Origin: Andrena cerasifolii
Lineage: Eukaryota; Arthropoda; Insecta; Hymenoptera; Andrenidae
Length of the DNA stretch: 64,000 nucleotides
Direction: 5' to 3'
Assembly: GCF_050908995.1 (NCBI RefSeq)
Contig: NC_135123.1
Span: 2,790,001-2,854,000 of the forward strand
The notes beneath the pieces were generated by a model, which made no database searches, was not told the origin of the DNA, and saw nothing but the letters and a program-made list of their open reading frames with translations. The position numbers and the translations under genes were made by a program. Numbering within the stretch: position 1 is the stretch's first letter; each line of letters begins with the position of its first letter. Positions 44,531 through 55,944 of this stretch are shown piece by piece.

Positions 44531-45846
44531 TAGTGTTCCTTCTCGAGAATGCCTTCTCGAGAATTTCTCGAGAAATTTTATAATTGCTTATTTCTTATTT
44601 CTCGAGAAATACTATAATATTTTCTATTGGAATTCATATAGGTTCTAATGTTATTAATAAGATGTTTCATAAATTATAGATGTGGTTATACGTTCGTGAT
44701 TAACTAGTAATACATTCATTTACGAAAATAAATCAGATTTATAATATTTTTCCTAGACTTATTTATAATATTTTTCCTAGACTTACTTATAATATTTTTC
44801 CTAGACTTATTTATAATATTTTTCCTAGACTTATTTATAATATTTTTCCTAGACTTATTTATAATATTTTTCCTAGACTTATCTATAATATTTTTCCTAG
44901 ACTTATTTATAATATTTTTCCTAGACTTACTTATAATATTTTTCCTAGACTTATTTATAATATTTTTCCTAGACTTATTTATAATATTTTTCCTAGACTT
45001 ATTTATAATATTTTTCCTAGACTTATTTATAATATTTTTCCTAGACTTATCTATAATATTTTTCCTAGACTTATTTATAATATTTTTCCTAGACTTATCT
45101 ATAATATTTTTCCTAGACTTATTTATAATATTTTTCCTAGACTTACTTAAGTCTAGGAAAAATATTATAAATCTGATTTATTTTCGTAAATGAATATATT
45201 ACTAGTTAATCGTGAACGTATAACCACATCTACAATTTATGAAACATCTTATTAATAACATTAGAACCTATATGAATTCGAATAGAAAATCACAGTACTG
45301 AAGATTCGATATTATTAACTGCTGAAGGTGCTCTAAAATTATTATTTAAAAATTTAGAAAAATTGTATACTGAATTAAGTACCTAATGAGTTCCTTGTGG
45401 CTATTAAAGAAGAAATATAGAAAAGAGGAGATAAGTCTATTGTCTCCCGTATACAATTTTTGCATGATCCAGAATTTCTTCCAAAAGGTTTAAAAGACGC
45501 ATTTTTTTTCATTTAACGTGAAAATATAACAGTAATAGATTTTGCCACAAAAAATAAAATTTAAAACCAAAAAGTAATGTTTCGCTTTGTACAAATTTTG
45601 TATTAAATAAATAAATTTACCAATTATGTTTAATATCTATTTTTCATTTCCACAAGTTTTGTATAATTTAGACAGGAATAATCATTTAGTTAATGTTTTC
45701 TTGTGTGTTTTGATAAATATTATCAACATTATTCGAAAAATATAATTTTTACAATATTTTTTTCAATTTCTCGAGAATTCTCAAGAAATATGATCTCATT
45801 TCTGATTTCTCGAGAAACTAAAAATATAGAGAAATCAGGAACACTA
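44531..45846. mobile_element. hAT element with TCGAGAA words, 8-bp target duplication
   Basis: The ends TAGTGTTCCT and (complement) TAGTGTTCCT are followed by repeated TTCTCGAGAA words on both sides. Target copies GTTTTAAC (44523-44530) and GTTATAAC (45847-45854) differ at one base. It contains a 24-bp satellite in its left half and a decayed coding stretch at about 45300-45500 (a frame with KEEI and DKSIVSRIQFLHDPEFLP) that resembles zinc-finger hAT transposases. It is not functional. Confidence 0.85.
44729..45193. repeat. 24-bp satellite, 17 units, in a hairpin
   Basis: Seventeen copies of a 24-bp unit (TCCTAGACTTATTTATAATA plus TTTT) run head to tail with rare T/C variants at one position (TTATTTA, TTACTTA, TTATCTA). 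The array starts after AATAAATCAGATTT and ends at a single inverted unit followed by AAATCTGATTTATT, so the whole array lies within an inverted-repeat pair. Confidence 0.95.
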
Positions 45847-46323
45847 GTTATAACTACCTGCTACATAGATTATGAAATGTTGCTGAGCACTCTTGATGAG
45901 ACTTCAGGAAAAGTATCATATAAAAATGTACGAATTGATTACAATAAAATAACTAGCTACTTCGAGACGTTGGTTTACAAAAAGAAATGCGTTCTTATTA
46001 TAAATTTTTACAAGCTACTGATATAATGTTAATAACTTGACCTACTGTGCTGTTATGTACTTACGTTTTGAAGATTTTGTCGTATTTATGATACATTCCA
46101 AAATTATGAACAATTTCGTCGTGTGCTTTCAACTTTCATGTGCGAATTGTGAACAAATTTGGAATGTAAATAGTTTATTTTGACGATGGGTTAATATTAG
46201 TAATAATAAAGTTGGCATTAGTTGGAGACTTTGTGTTTTTTTTCAATATTTCTTACAGAATTAGTTTTTAATTATTTTCGAACTCCATTATCAATGAAGT
46301 GAGCGACGATATACTATACAAAT

Positions 46324-47458
46324 TATTGTATAAAATGCGGAGGTGGTCCGAAAGGTATGATTTTTTAGAAATAAAAACGTACATCTCTGATTACACAGTT
46401 CGACAAAATTTGACTTTTTCGGACTTGTAACATTCAATAACCGTTTCTTATAGGCTTTCGTGCCCTGATAACGAATCCGCAAACCGTTTGTCGCCATCAC
46501 CCTCAGTTTTCGAGAAATTCGATTTTGAAAAAAAAATGCAAATTTTCAACTTTGAACATCTTTTGTGTTCAAACAATAATAGTTATTCGGTTGCATGGTC
46601 TGTCCATTTATTCTATAAACCCTAACGAACACAACGATATAAGTTATTATTCAATTATGAACATTTAAATATGTTTAAACAACCATGAAAGGAAAAAGGA
46701 CACCCGAAATGCACGAATTTTTGCATATATTTTGCTATATATTTTAAAAACTAAAGGTCTAGGCGAAAATTTAACTACTCCATGCGATGCAGTAGAAAAT
46801 TTTCTTTCGGAAACCACCAACAGAAGTGGAAAGTCACGTTTTGTTTTCAACACAGAAACGAAATAGTTTGGCAAAACGTGCGCCGTTGACTACCATTGTC
46901 GGCGCCGCGCGTTTTGCCAAACTATTTCGCTTCTGTGTTGAAAACAAAACGTGACTTTTAACTTCTGTTGATGCTTTCCGATGGAAAAATGTCTGCTGCA
47001 TCTCGTGGAAAAGTCAGATTTCCTCCTAGACCCTTAGTTTTGGAAATAAATTGAAAGATATCTTCAAAAATGGGTGCATTTTGGGTTTCTTTTTACTTTC
47101 GATCAATGCTTAAACATACTTAAATGTTCATAACGCAATAATAACTTATATCTTTGTATTCAGGAGGGTTCATAGAATAATTTGGCTCAACAAGCAACCG
47201 AATAAGTATTACCGTTTCGACACAAAAAATGTTCAAAGTTGAAAATTTGCAGTTTTTTTTCAAAATCGAATTTCTCAAAAACTGAGGGTGATAGCGACAA
47301 ACGGTTTGCGGATTCGTTTTCAGGAAACGAAAACCTACAAGAAACAGCTATTGAATGTTACAAGTCCAGAAAACTGTCCAACTGTGTTATTGTATAAAAT
47401 GCGGAGGTTTTCCGAAAGGTATGGTTTTTTAGAAATAAAAACATACATCTCTGATTAT
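46324..47458. repeat. 1-kb palindrome flanked by direct repeats
   Basis: The palindrome 46407-47370 pairs GACTTGTAACATTCAATA, CGCAAACCGTTTGTCGCCAT and CAAACTATTTCGCTTCTGTG-type words with their complements. The centre is near 46893. Outside the arms, about 70 bp (TTGTATAAAATGCGGAGGT through ATACATCTCTGATTA) occur in the same orientation on both sides (46324-46394 and 47391-47458). Confidence 0.85.
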
Positions 47459-47535
47459 TTAAGGAAATCACGCGACAATGTTTACCTATCTTTGAGGATT
47501 TTTATTAATTACCACTAAAATAATTAAGTGCTTCC

Positions 47536-48279
47536 TTAAGGGGGAACAACACCTCGAAGCCCGGAAAAAAGTGCAATTTTTTAAAAATTTTTGGTTGGAT
47601 ATCCATACTTCGTAGGAAAGTCATTGATATGGGGTTTAAATGTGCATGTAGTGGACAGTATTTTAGAATTTTTGTGTGACAAAATATACAGTTTTAATCA
47701 AGTTATAGAGGTCGCCGTTAAATTGCGACGCGTCGGACACGATTTGATGGTTTCCCACTTTATTCGCGTCGCGTTCATCTGAGAAAAAAAATGAGAGCAT
47801 TTTTTCAATCTATATTAATACAGTTACAGTTAAGCGTACGGGAATTAAAAATAAATTATTTCTACTATTTTTTCCACCCCAAAATATTTTGATTGTTTCC
47901 TTAAACTGACTCGAAATTTTAGAACTTTCCCCTTTAAGCTCCGCCATTTCTCCAAAAGTTATTGTAATTAAATTTCCGTACGCTTAACTGTAACTATATT
48001 AATATACATTGAAAAAATGCTCTCCTTCTTTTTCTCAGATGAACGCGACGTGAATAAAGTGGGAAACCATCAGAACGTGTTCGACGCGGCGCGCTCTACG
48101 GCGACCTCTATAACTTGATTAACACTGTATATTTTGTCACACAAAAATTCTGAAATACTGCCCACTACATGCACATTTAAACCCCATATCAATGACTTTC
48201 CTACGAAGTATGGATATCTAACAAAAAATCCCCAAAAATTGTACTTTTTTCCGGGCTTCAAGGTATTGTTCCCCCTTAA
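47536..48279. mobile_element. TTAA-flanked 744-bp fold-back element
   Basis: TTAA lies at 47536-47539 and 48276-48279. The ends GGGGGAACAACACCTCGAAG and (complement) GGGGGAACAATACCTTGAAG are followed by near-complete arm pairing, including GGATATCCATACTTCGTAGG. The centre is near 47910. ORFs in each arm mirror each other. Confidence 0.88.
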
Positions 48280-49409
48280 GAACTGTATTAATGTTATGGT
48301 TGACAAGATGAGATTTTTTTAAGGTGTCTAAAGAAATAAGCTAGCCAAAGAGTGGCAAAGGGACTGCAATTATGTATTCGTTATAACTCCAAAGATTTTT
48401 GTCTACTATGAATACTACAATATATCAATACCATTCACACGAATTATCTTTTTCCCCTTTTTTTATCGTCATTCGAGTAACTTCAAATTTTCGTTGAAAA
48501 TCCATTTTATCAGTTGCAGTTTAGTTCCACGCTAACAAATTTCTGATGTTATTAACAAACTCTGCTTCTCACAAACTGAATGGTACTTCATTTTCTTTTT
48601 GTCTACCCATAACTGCCGGCTTAGCAGTTCGGGGTTTCAACATCTCTCAGCGTTCCACGTTATAAATCAATAAAGTTGTAGAACATATAATGAAAATAAA
48701 AAATACGAGTACCTTATACTGTCTTATACTTGTGCATGAATGAAAGCAATTAGCACTTACCGTATAGTTTAATAAAATGCTTGCAGAGTGTTTGTGTTGG
48801 AATTTTGGAACGGAGAGAAGACGTGCTTGTAATTCTTAATATTAGTGTTCATAAGATAAGTGTCACGATACGTTTTCAGCAGTCTTAAATAAAAGTAGCG
48901 TGCGGTTCGGTGCATGTTAACAATAGAATTGTTCCATCAACACGTGAATATTGTATTTGGTAAAAAATTATTCCAGGAAAGTAATTAATTTTAATAATTC
49001 AGAAGTGATTTTACAAAAGGGCACATTTCCACGTAGAAAACATATTTAATAACCGCAATAAACAGTAATTTTTTTTTTTTATTAGTACACGTACATTTTA
49101 TTCTTCCACCCGACAGCGGTAATACTTTAAATTTAACGACATTGTTTTAATAGTTATTTAAGAAAAAAAAAGGTTTGGAGACAAAACCTTTTGTATGAAC
49201 CATTTGTTTTCTCTTCAATTCTTCAAAAAATAAATCGAAGGTATTTCCTAGTGTTTTGTGCCACCGGGGGATGTAATTCAATATTATTAAGGCGGTGCCA
49301 TCGAAATTTGCTTCAAGGTCAGAAATAGAAATATGCCCTTTTCAAAAATCACTCCTCAATTATAGATTGCGCTAACTTTTTAACTAAATTAAATCCAGTG
49401 GCGGACGAA
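48280..49409. other. Intergenic, no gene seen
   Basis: AT-rich. No supported coding frame, tRNA or element ends. Confidence 0.35.
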
Positions 49410-49629
49410 AGAGAGTTTACGACTTTTAAAATTGCATAACTTTTTTAGAATTGGTCCAAAAGACGTGAGTTTCTTTTTAGAAGCTGGAAGGACTAGTTTG
49501 CTAAATGATATGTTCCGTCGCTTTGATAAATTGCAATTGGTCAAAAAGCCCGTTTGTAGATTGAAGTAAGTTGTATTCATGCCTAAAATTTCATCAAAAT
49601 CGGTTAACGTTGCTCTGAGCTATAAACGC
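49410..49629 (+). repeat. Dispersed repeat family X, copy 2
   Basis: It starts GACTTTTAAAATTGCATAAC, contains TTTAGAATTGGTCCAAAAGA and AAAATCGGTTAACGTTGCTC, and ends CTATAAACGC directly at the next TTAA element. It is the same family as 8124-8330 and both arms of 53250-53700. Confidence 0.7.
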
Positions 49630-50336
49630 TTAAGGGGTGAGTCCACTGTGACGGTTTGAAAAATTAAGATTTTTTTAAAGATTTTTTTTTTCGTAGATAC
49701 AACATATAATGCAATGAATCTTTTTGGTATTTATTAATGTACTCTTATATTAAACAACAAATTTAAAAGAATTTATTTTTACCTTTTTTTGAAACTTTAA
49801 ATCCGATTATCTCAAAATGACATTTTTTTCAACTGTTGCAGGTGATTGCAAAAAACTATTTGACCAATCAGTCTGAAAATTTTACACGTTATTCAGCACA
49901 TCAGTGGCTATGGCCGGGACTAGGATTATATTTACTGATAAAAAATTAACAAAATGGCGGACGTTTGAATTTTAAGTGTCGAAATACGGCGAATTTTCAA
50001 GCATTTTGCGTTGTAAAAAGTATGAAATTGTTAATCAAAAAAGGTTTCCGTAGTTCCGGCCATAGCCACTTATGTGCCGAATAACGTGTACAAATTTCAG
50101 ACTGATTGGTCAAATAGTTTCTTTGCAATCAGCTGCACCAGTTGAAAAAATGTCGTTTTGAGATAATCGCGTTTAAAGTTTTAAAGCATATTAAAAAACA
50201 ATCTTTTAAATTGTGTTGTATAATATAAGAGTAGATTAATAAATACCAAAAAGATTTATTGCATTATATATTGTATCTACGGAGAAAAAAAACTTTAAAA
50301 AGAGCTTAATTTTTCAAACCGTCACAGTGGACTTAA
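49630..50336. mobile_element. TTAA-flanked 707-bp fold-back element
   Basis: TTAA lies at 49630-49633 and 50333-50336. The left end GGGGTGAGTCCACTGTGACG pairs with the right-end complement GTCCACTGTGACG, so the right end lacks seven terminal bases. The arms pair through CATATAATGCAATGAATCTT-type words. The centre is near 49980. Confidence 0.8.
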
Positions 50337-51046
50337 GGGGACCTTTTGTTCTAAAAGTCAATTTTTTTATTTCATTTTTCGAACGTTCAACCTTTTAGGA
50401 ATACGTGTTTAAAAGGATTTATTGAAATTCGTAAAATTCCCGAAGTTATCCATGGGTCCCAACCTGCCACTCGGCGCTCACGTAAAATTTTAAACGCGTT
50501 TTTCTCGAAACAGTGTTCTCAAAACGGTGTAACCTGTATTTCCAAAAGTTATTATCCGATTCGACTGAAACCTTTTTTATTTTGAAGAATATACTTCGGA
50601 CTAGTGGGGATACCGGAAAAAATACAAAAAATTGAAAATTTATAATTTTCAAAGGCGTCGAAAGGATGAAAACTATAGGGAAAAAGTGATTTCAAATTTC
50701 AAGTGTCGTTGGTTTCTAAAAAAATGTAATTTTTTTAATTTTTTCTGGTTTTCTCCCTAGCCAGAAGTATATTCTTCAAAACAAATAAGTTTCAGTCAAA
50801 TCGGATAATAACTTTTGGAGATACAGGTGTCACCGATTTGGATCAATTTTTTGACGCCTTGACTTTAACGACTCCCCAGCGCCGTCTGCAATGATAAATT
50901 ATAAAACAAAAAATATATTTCTATAACATAAAACCTCCTTAATACAATGCAAAAAGTCCCATTAAATTATATACATCAGTTTTCCTTTAATTAATTCCTA
51001 AAGATCACCTATTTTCTTGGCGCTCTAGACCGGAAGGTCCCCTTAA
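50333..51046. mobile_element. TTAA-flanked 714-bp element, abutting the previous one
   Basis: TTAA at 50333-50336 is shared with the preceding element. It is followed by GGGGACCTTTTGTTC. The right end GGAAGGTCCCC precedes TTAA at 51043. Internal arms pair around TTATTATCCGATTCGACTGA. Confidence 0.78.
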
Positions 51047-51089
51047 AGATCGCGGAATAAGGTCGAAAATCGCGAAATTCACGAAATCA

Positions 51090-51943
51090 GCTCTACCAAC
51101 GTCCGTTTGGATGTCGCGGCGATATTGTAAATGATAAGATCCGATTGAAAAATTTCTGTTCCACTGGCCACGAACGTCTGCAGGCGCCCTTTCACAGAGG
51201 GGCGTTACAATGATAACAACGGAATTATCTCGAAGAGAAGGGATGGGGGTGGTGGGTTCCACTCATAGTGGGGAACATCGATGGGGTAGGGAGCGCGGCC
51301 ACCGAACATCCCTCCTCTCGATTTTCATACTACAACCACGCGGGGAGAGTGGACGTTGCAAGCAAACCAACTCAGATGCGCGTGCTATCTCGTATCGAGT
51401 CCTTTCATTCTCCACCTTCGAGTCATCTTGCAAACGGGCGTCGTTGGAAAGTGTTGCGACAGAATTCCCCTCGTACAGTAAACGGCACTTGTCCGTGCGG
51501 CACGCACGCACAGCCGCGGGCGCGCGCGCGCGCTCTCTCACGCGCAATTCACCTCTCGGCACCGTAGTCCGGCAGAGCTTTCGAGCCCACCTTGATTTCC
51601 AAATCGGCCAGGTTGAAACGTGACATCGACAGATTTACTTGCTGTGCGCAGAATGAGGATGTTCGAAGTGGCACGAACTACGGCGGGAATATTTCGCCGC
51701 TCGGAGATCGTGTTCACGAGAGTTCCGATCCTTATACGGTAAACGATCATCGTGCGATGAAGAATTCAACATTTATGTTGCCGACAAATAACAAGAATAG
51801 AGCCGAGAGTTTGACATGGGGAACAGTGGCGCGATGCTACTTCATTGAATTGTTGAACGCTCGACGGCGGGCTTGCCGAGTTCTTCGCTGTTTTATATTA
51901 TCCTTGAAAATACGGCACGTCAGTGGCACCCGATCGCGATTAA
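51090..51943 (+). promoter_or_regulatory. CpG-rich promoter / 5' UTR region
   Basis: GC content and CpG density rise sharply compared with all flanking DNA. A CGCGCGCGCGCG run followed by CTCTCTCACGCG lies near 51519-51545. No long ORF here has a recognisable motif, and several overlap on opposite strands. An in-frame TAA (51941-51943) directly precedes the proposed start codon, so this stretch is best read as promoter plus 5' UTR of the downstream gene. The transcription start cannot be placed. Confidence 0.45.
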
Positions 51944-54936
51944 ATGTCGACAAAGGCAGAGGGACCGTCATCGCCCCGACGATTTTTCGCCCGAATCTAT
52001 GGTCACCTTGAAACCAAAGAAGCGGAGGGTAACGATAACGAAGATCACGGGGGATCTGAACCGAAGTCGAGTCTTAATCTGCCTTCGGATGTCGTCTCTT
52101 GCGACAGAAGCACGTCGGGTGCAGACACCTCGAGTGACGATCCGAGTAACGATACTGCACAGGTAAGGAATCGTGTGTTTCGTGTAAAAAAAAAATAATT
52201 TTTGTTTATAATATCGTTGAGTCAATTCGCATTGTTTATTTGTGGAAAGCTGTTACAGCCTGTTTTTGTTAAAAGCATCGTGAAGCTTAATATCCGTCCT
52301 CTTTGTGAATTTTTAGTAAATATTTTGTTCTTACCATCCTTTCCATTTACTGGTTGAAAAAAAATTTAAAACTGGACGAAGTAACAGATACAAGTGCACT
52401 AATGATTATATTGTATGAGAAAACTGGCCTCGAGTTTTGATGACGTAAGAGGGGCACTCCATGCGAACTCGGACAGATTTCGGAGTAAGTTTTCGTAGAT
52501 TGCTGAAATTTGAATGTTTCGTAGTCTTTAGTGATGTTTAAACGTAGCTCAAAGGATTTTTCGAAATTTTGAAAAATGTCGATTTTACAGCTGTTTCAAG
52601 TTAAGTGCTAACTTTTTTTCAATATATTATAGCTATGGAAGTAGTAAACGGATGGAGATGAGCTTTATGGTGCTTATAGAGAAGACACTGAAGTTTTAAG
52701 AAAAAATTATTTCAGTTAAAAAAAAAAATTGAAGCATTTTTGTGCAATTATTTTAAACAAATGCAAGTTTTTAACATCGGGCGCGATTTTAAAAATCTGA
52801 AAAAGGAGAATGTAGTTCTATCTTTCCCCTTGATGGAGAAATTTTCAAAAATATGGATATTTTAAAATTGGCCCTGTAAAAATTGCCGAAAGTTGACGCT
52901 GCGTCGCTCAGCACCGTGGTACGGGCAACGGCCAAGCGGCTATACCTGATATTCTTTTACAGAATTCTCGAAAATGGTAAGTATTTGAAAAAACTGAAGC
53001 AGGAAAACTCTTACTGTTTTTTATATCCAACATAATACAGTATCTCAATTTTTGGTGTTCGCAATATTTTTCTTTAAACGAGGGTGACTTTTAGTTTTTT
53101 AAATGGAATGCTATATATTTGGTGAGCCAATATGAAAGCGACTGTCGAGACAAATTCAACCATATGATATACTATGACCTTCAAGGCCACACAAGGTTAG
53201 GAATGAAAAGAAGAAACTCAATCTACTATATACTATATATATACACTTTTTAAAATCGCATAACTTTTTTAGAATTGGTCCAAACGACTTGAGTTTTTTT
53301 TTAGAAGCTAGAAGGATTAGTTTGCTAATTGACGTATTTGGTCGTTTTGAAAAAAAAATGTATTTGGTCGGAATAGCGAAAAGAATAGTAAAGGTCGATT
53401 TTTAAACTTTTTTTTGTGAGCTTGTAATGAAAATTCAAAAACAAATTTCAACCGATTTTAATGAAATTTTAGGCACGTAAAAAACTTACTGCAATCTACA
53501 AACGTTTTTTTTTTAATTTTCATTACAAGCTCACAAAAAAAGGTTAAAAATCGACCTTTACTATTCTTTTCGCTATTCCAACCAAATACATTTTTTTCAA
53601 AACGACGAAACGCGTCAGTTAGCAAACTAATCCTTCTAGCTTCTCAAAAAAACTCAAGTTGTTTGGACCAATTCTAAAAAAGTTATGCGATTTTAAAGTG
53701 TCCGAATATTAATGCGAGTCACTGTAGTTCAATATAATTTACTGCATTCCTAACGTTGTGTGGCCATGAAGGTCATAGTATATCATATGGTTGAATTTGT
53801 CTCGACAGCCCCTTTCATATTGGGTAATCAAATATATAGCATTCCATTTAAAAAAATAAAAGTCACCCTCGTTTCAAGGAAAATATTGCGAACACCAAAA
53901 ATTCAAATACCGTATTATGTTGGATATAAAAAACAGTAAGAGTTTTCCTCCTTCAGTTTTTTTTCAAATACTTATCATTTTCGAGAATCCTGCATAAGAA
54001 TATCAGGTATAGCCGCTTGGCCGTTGCCCGTACCACGGTGCTGAGCGACGCAGCGTCAACTTTCGGCAATTTTTACAGGACCAATTTTAAAATGTCCATA
54101 TTTTTTAAAATTTGTCCATCAAGTGGAAGGATAGAACTATATTCTCCTTTTTTTTATATTTTTAAAATCGCGCCCGATGTTAAAAACCGGCATTTGTTTA
54201 AAATAATTGCACAAAAATGCTTCTTTTTTTTTTAAACTGAAATAATTTTTTTTTAAAACTTCAATGTCTTCTCTATAAGCACTGTAAAGCTCATCTCCAT
54301 CCGTTTACTACTTTCATAGCTATAATATATTGAAAAAAAGTTAGCACTTAACTTGAAACAGCTGTAAAATGGACATTTTTAAAAATTTCGAAAAATCCTT
54401 TGAAAACTCCTGCTTACAAAATATTCAAATTTCAGCAATCTACGAAATCTTACCCCAAAATCTGTCCGAGCTCGCATGTAATAACCCAAGATTAAACAGA
54501 AATAATAAAAATAGCCACACAATTTTACAAAAACCGAGCTATGTTAAATTCAAAAAAATGTATTTACGTGTGCGACGTAAGGATTTGAAATTGGGCTTGA
54601 ATTTTGGTTTTAATATCAACCCATTTGTTGGAGTCTGATGCACAGTTTGTCCTGATCATTTTGTTGCACAGGTGTCGAATGTAAAAGAAGTACTCTCGGA
54701 GCAAATTGAGGAGCAAAGTAACAACGGAATGAGTACGTCGATGAACGACGAAAAGGAAAAGAGTACAAATTTCCCTGCTTTAAGGCTGCCATTCTTTTAC
54801 GGACTTTTGCCTAGAGTGCCCAATCACCCTTCAAACTTGACGCAGCTCACGTATCCGCCTGCACTTCCGCCACATTTTCATAATTGGCCGTACCATTCGA
54901 CACCGGAACATTATTTGCAAGGATTCTCAGCGTTCT
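51944..54936 (+). CDS. Exons 1-2 of an unrecognised host gene
   Basis: Exon 1 (51944-52162, 73 codons) starts at ATG in an insect-like AT-rich context, ATTAAATGTCG, immediately after an in-frame TAA. It ends at a consensus donor, ACAG|GTAAGG. Exon 2 (54672-54936) follows acceptor TTGTTGCACAG and ends at TTCT|GTGAGT. The 1-2 junction is phase 0; exon 2 ends in phase 1. The protein starts MSTKAEGPSSPRRFFARIYG and has an acidic, serine-rich stretch (SGADTSSDDPSND). Then comes a hydrophobic, proline/histidine-rich segment, ALRLPFFYGLLPRVPNHPSN, and later PPALPPHFHNWPYHS. This composition resembles the N-terminal part of a developmental transcription factor, but no DNA-binding domain is in view. 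The intron (52163-54671) is almost filled by a 2-kb palindrome. Confidence 0.7.
52461..54477. mobile_element. 2-kb palindromic element filling intron 1
   Basis: The ends are ATGCGAACTCGGACAGATTT and the complement of ATGCGAGCTCGGACAGATTT. The arms pair over about 1 kb each, for example ACGGATGGAGATGAGCTTTA, GAGCGACGCAGCGTCAACTT and CATATGATATACTATGACCT. The centre is near 53470. Repeat X forms the innermost part. ORFs 54017-54235 and 54369-54638 lie in the right arm and are not genes. Confidence 0.9.
53250..53700. repeat. Dispersed repeat family X, inverted pair
   Basis: TAGAATTGGTCCAAACGACT and AGAAGCTAGAAGGATTAGTT occur on plus at the left and as complements at the right, meeting around AAATTTTAGGCACGTAAAAA. 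They form the core of the intron palindrome and match 49410-49629. Confidence 0.8.
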
Positions 54937-55944
54937 GTGAGTATCTTTCCCCTTTCGTTGCTTGCTGTGTATAGAATAGAAACTACGGAATATAAAAATT
55001 AATATGGTTTCGTTTAATCTATGTAGTAGTTAGGATTATTTATTTAGTGCGAATGTTGACTTAAAATTTAAAAACTGGCACACCACTGGTTCAGATTATA
55101 AGTTCGAATGGAATTCAGTGACTTGGAAATAATTCTTTGAAATTTGAAATGATAGTTAAGATATAATTTAGGGCTGAGAATTATAGTGATGTAAGTCCAA
55201 ATTTTCGTAATTTCAGTTAATAACAGTTGTTAAATCTTAAAGGCTTGATCTGCTTACTCTCATAGTGAATTAAGTTAGAACTTCATTCTTCATTGAGAAA
55301 TAAGAACGTTTCTCTTCAGCACTTAACTAACAAAAGCAGGACGTTTTGAAATATACCCACTGATGCAAGTCTGACTAACAATAAGTGTCGTTGCTGTTAT
55401 CAGCACAATGCATGAACAGTATAAATTAATGTAACGTGACAATATACAAAAGATGAGTGAAAAAATACAAAAAAGGAATTAAAAATTAAAAAAAGAATTA
55501 GGTTTGGTAGGGTAGGGTGTGGCTGAATGTCCCACTTTTCATATAAACCTATGTGAAATTTAGGAATAATAACAATACGGTGTTTTTTTGTATAAACTAG
55601 AACTATTATGCTTTACTTTTACAAAGCTGTTGGTTAATAGTGTTATTTTTTGTTGAGTTATATCACAAAATGTGTGTCAATTCAATATGGACTTTTTGCT
55701 CGATGGGGTAAAAAGTCCATTGCTTGGGGTAAAAAGTCCATAATATCTTCTAACTAACTTTTCGTGTCACGTAAAACAAAATAAGTAAAAAACTCTTTTG
55801 AAATCAACAAATATTTATTGAACTCATTTTTTATATACAAGATTGAAAGAAAATACTACGGAAACATTTTTTTAAATAAATGAAAATACAACAAAAAATT
55901 GCGCAATAATCTTGGCTCAACATAAAGATACATATAACTCCCTT
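54937..55944. other. Intron or intergenic, no gene seen
   Basis: It follows the exon 2 donor. It is AT-rich, with GGGGTAAAAAGTCCAT repeated twice near 55705-55745; the complement-like GGACTTTTTGCCCCAAT at 58722 hints at a degenerate element spanning the interval. No coding frame is supported. Confidence 0.35.

Larger units (their letters stand above)
44496..46026 (+). pseudogene. Coding-like exon interrupted by a hAT element (unrecognised)
   Basis: After the acceptor TTTTTTAG at 44495, the plus frame reads NKSKDVRTLVL up to the insertion at 44531. Past the element and its duplicated target, the same frame resumes at 45855 with TTCYIDYEMLLSTLDE, then SGKVSYKNVRIDYNKITSYF and ETLVYKKK, and ends at TAA 46024-46026. 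The frame is continuous only if the element and one target copy are left out, which argues that this was an exon before insertion. About 69 codons are visible. I do not recognise the protein. It could be a disrupted allele, a pseudogene, or a gene that splices the element out. Confidence 0.5.

Noticed and set aside
44740..45150. CRISPR-like array (24-bp repeats)
   Set aside because: Units are contiguous with no unique spacers, in a eukaryotic hAT element. It is an ordinary satellite.
54017..54638. ORFs just upstream of exon 2
   Set aside because: They lie in the right arm of the intron palindrome, and mirror frames occur in the left arm.
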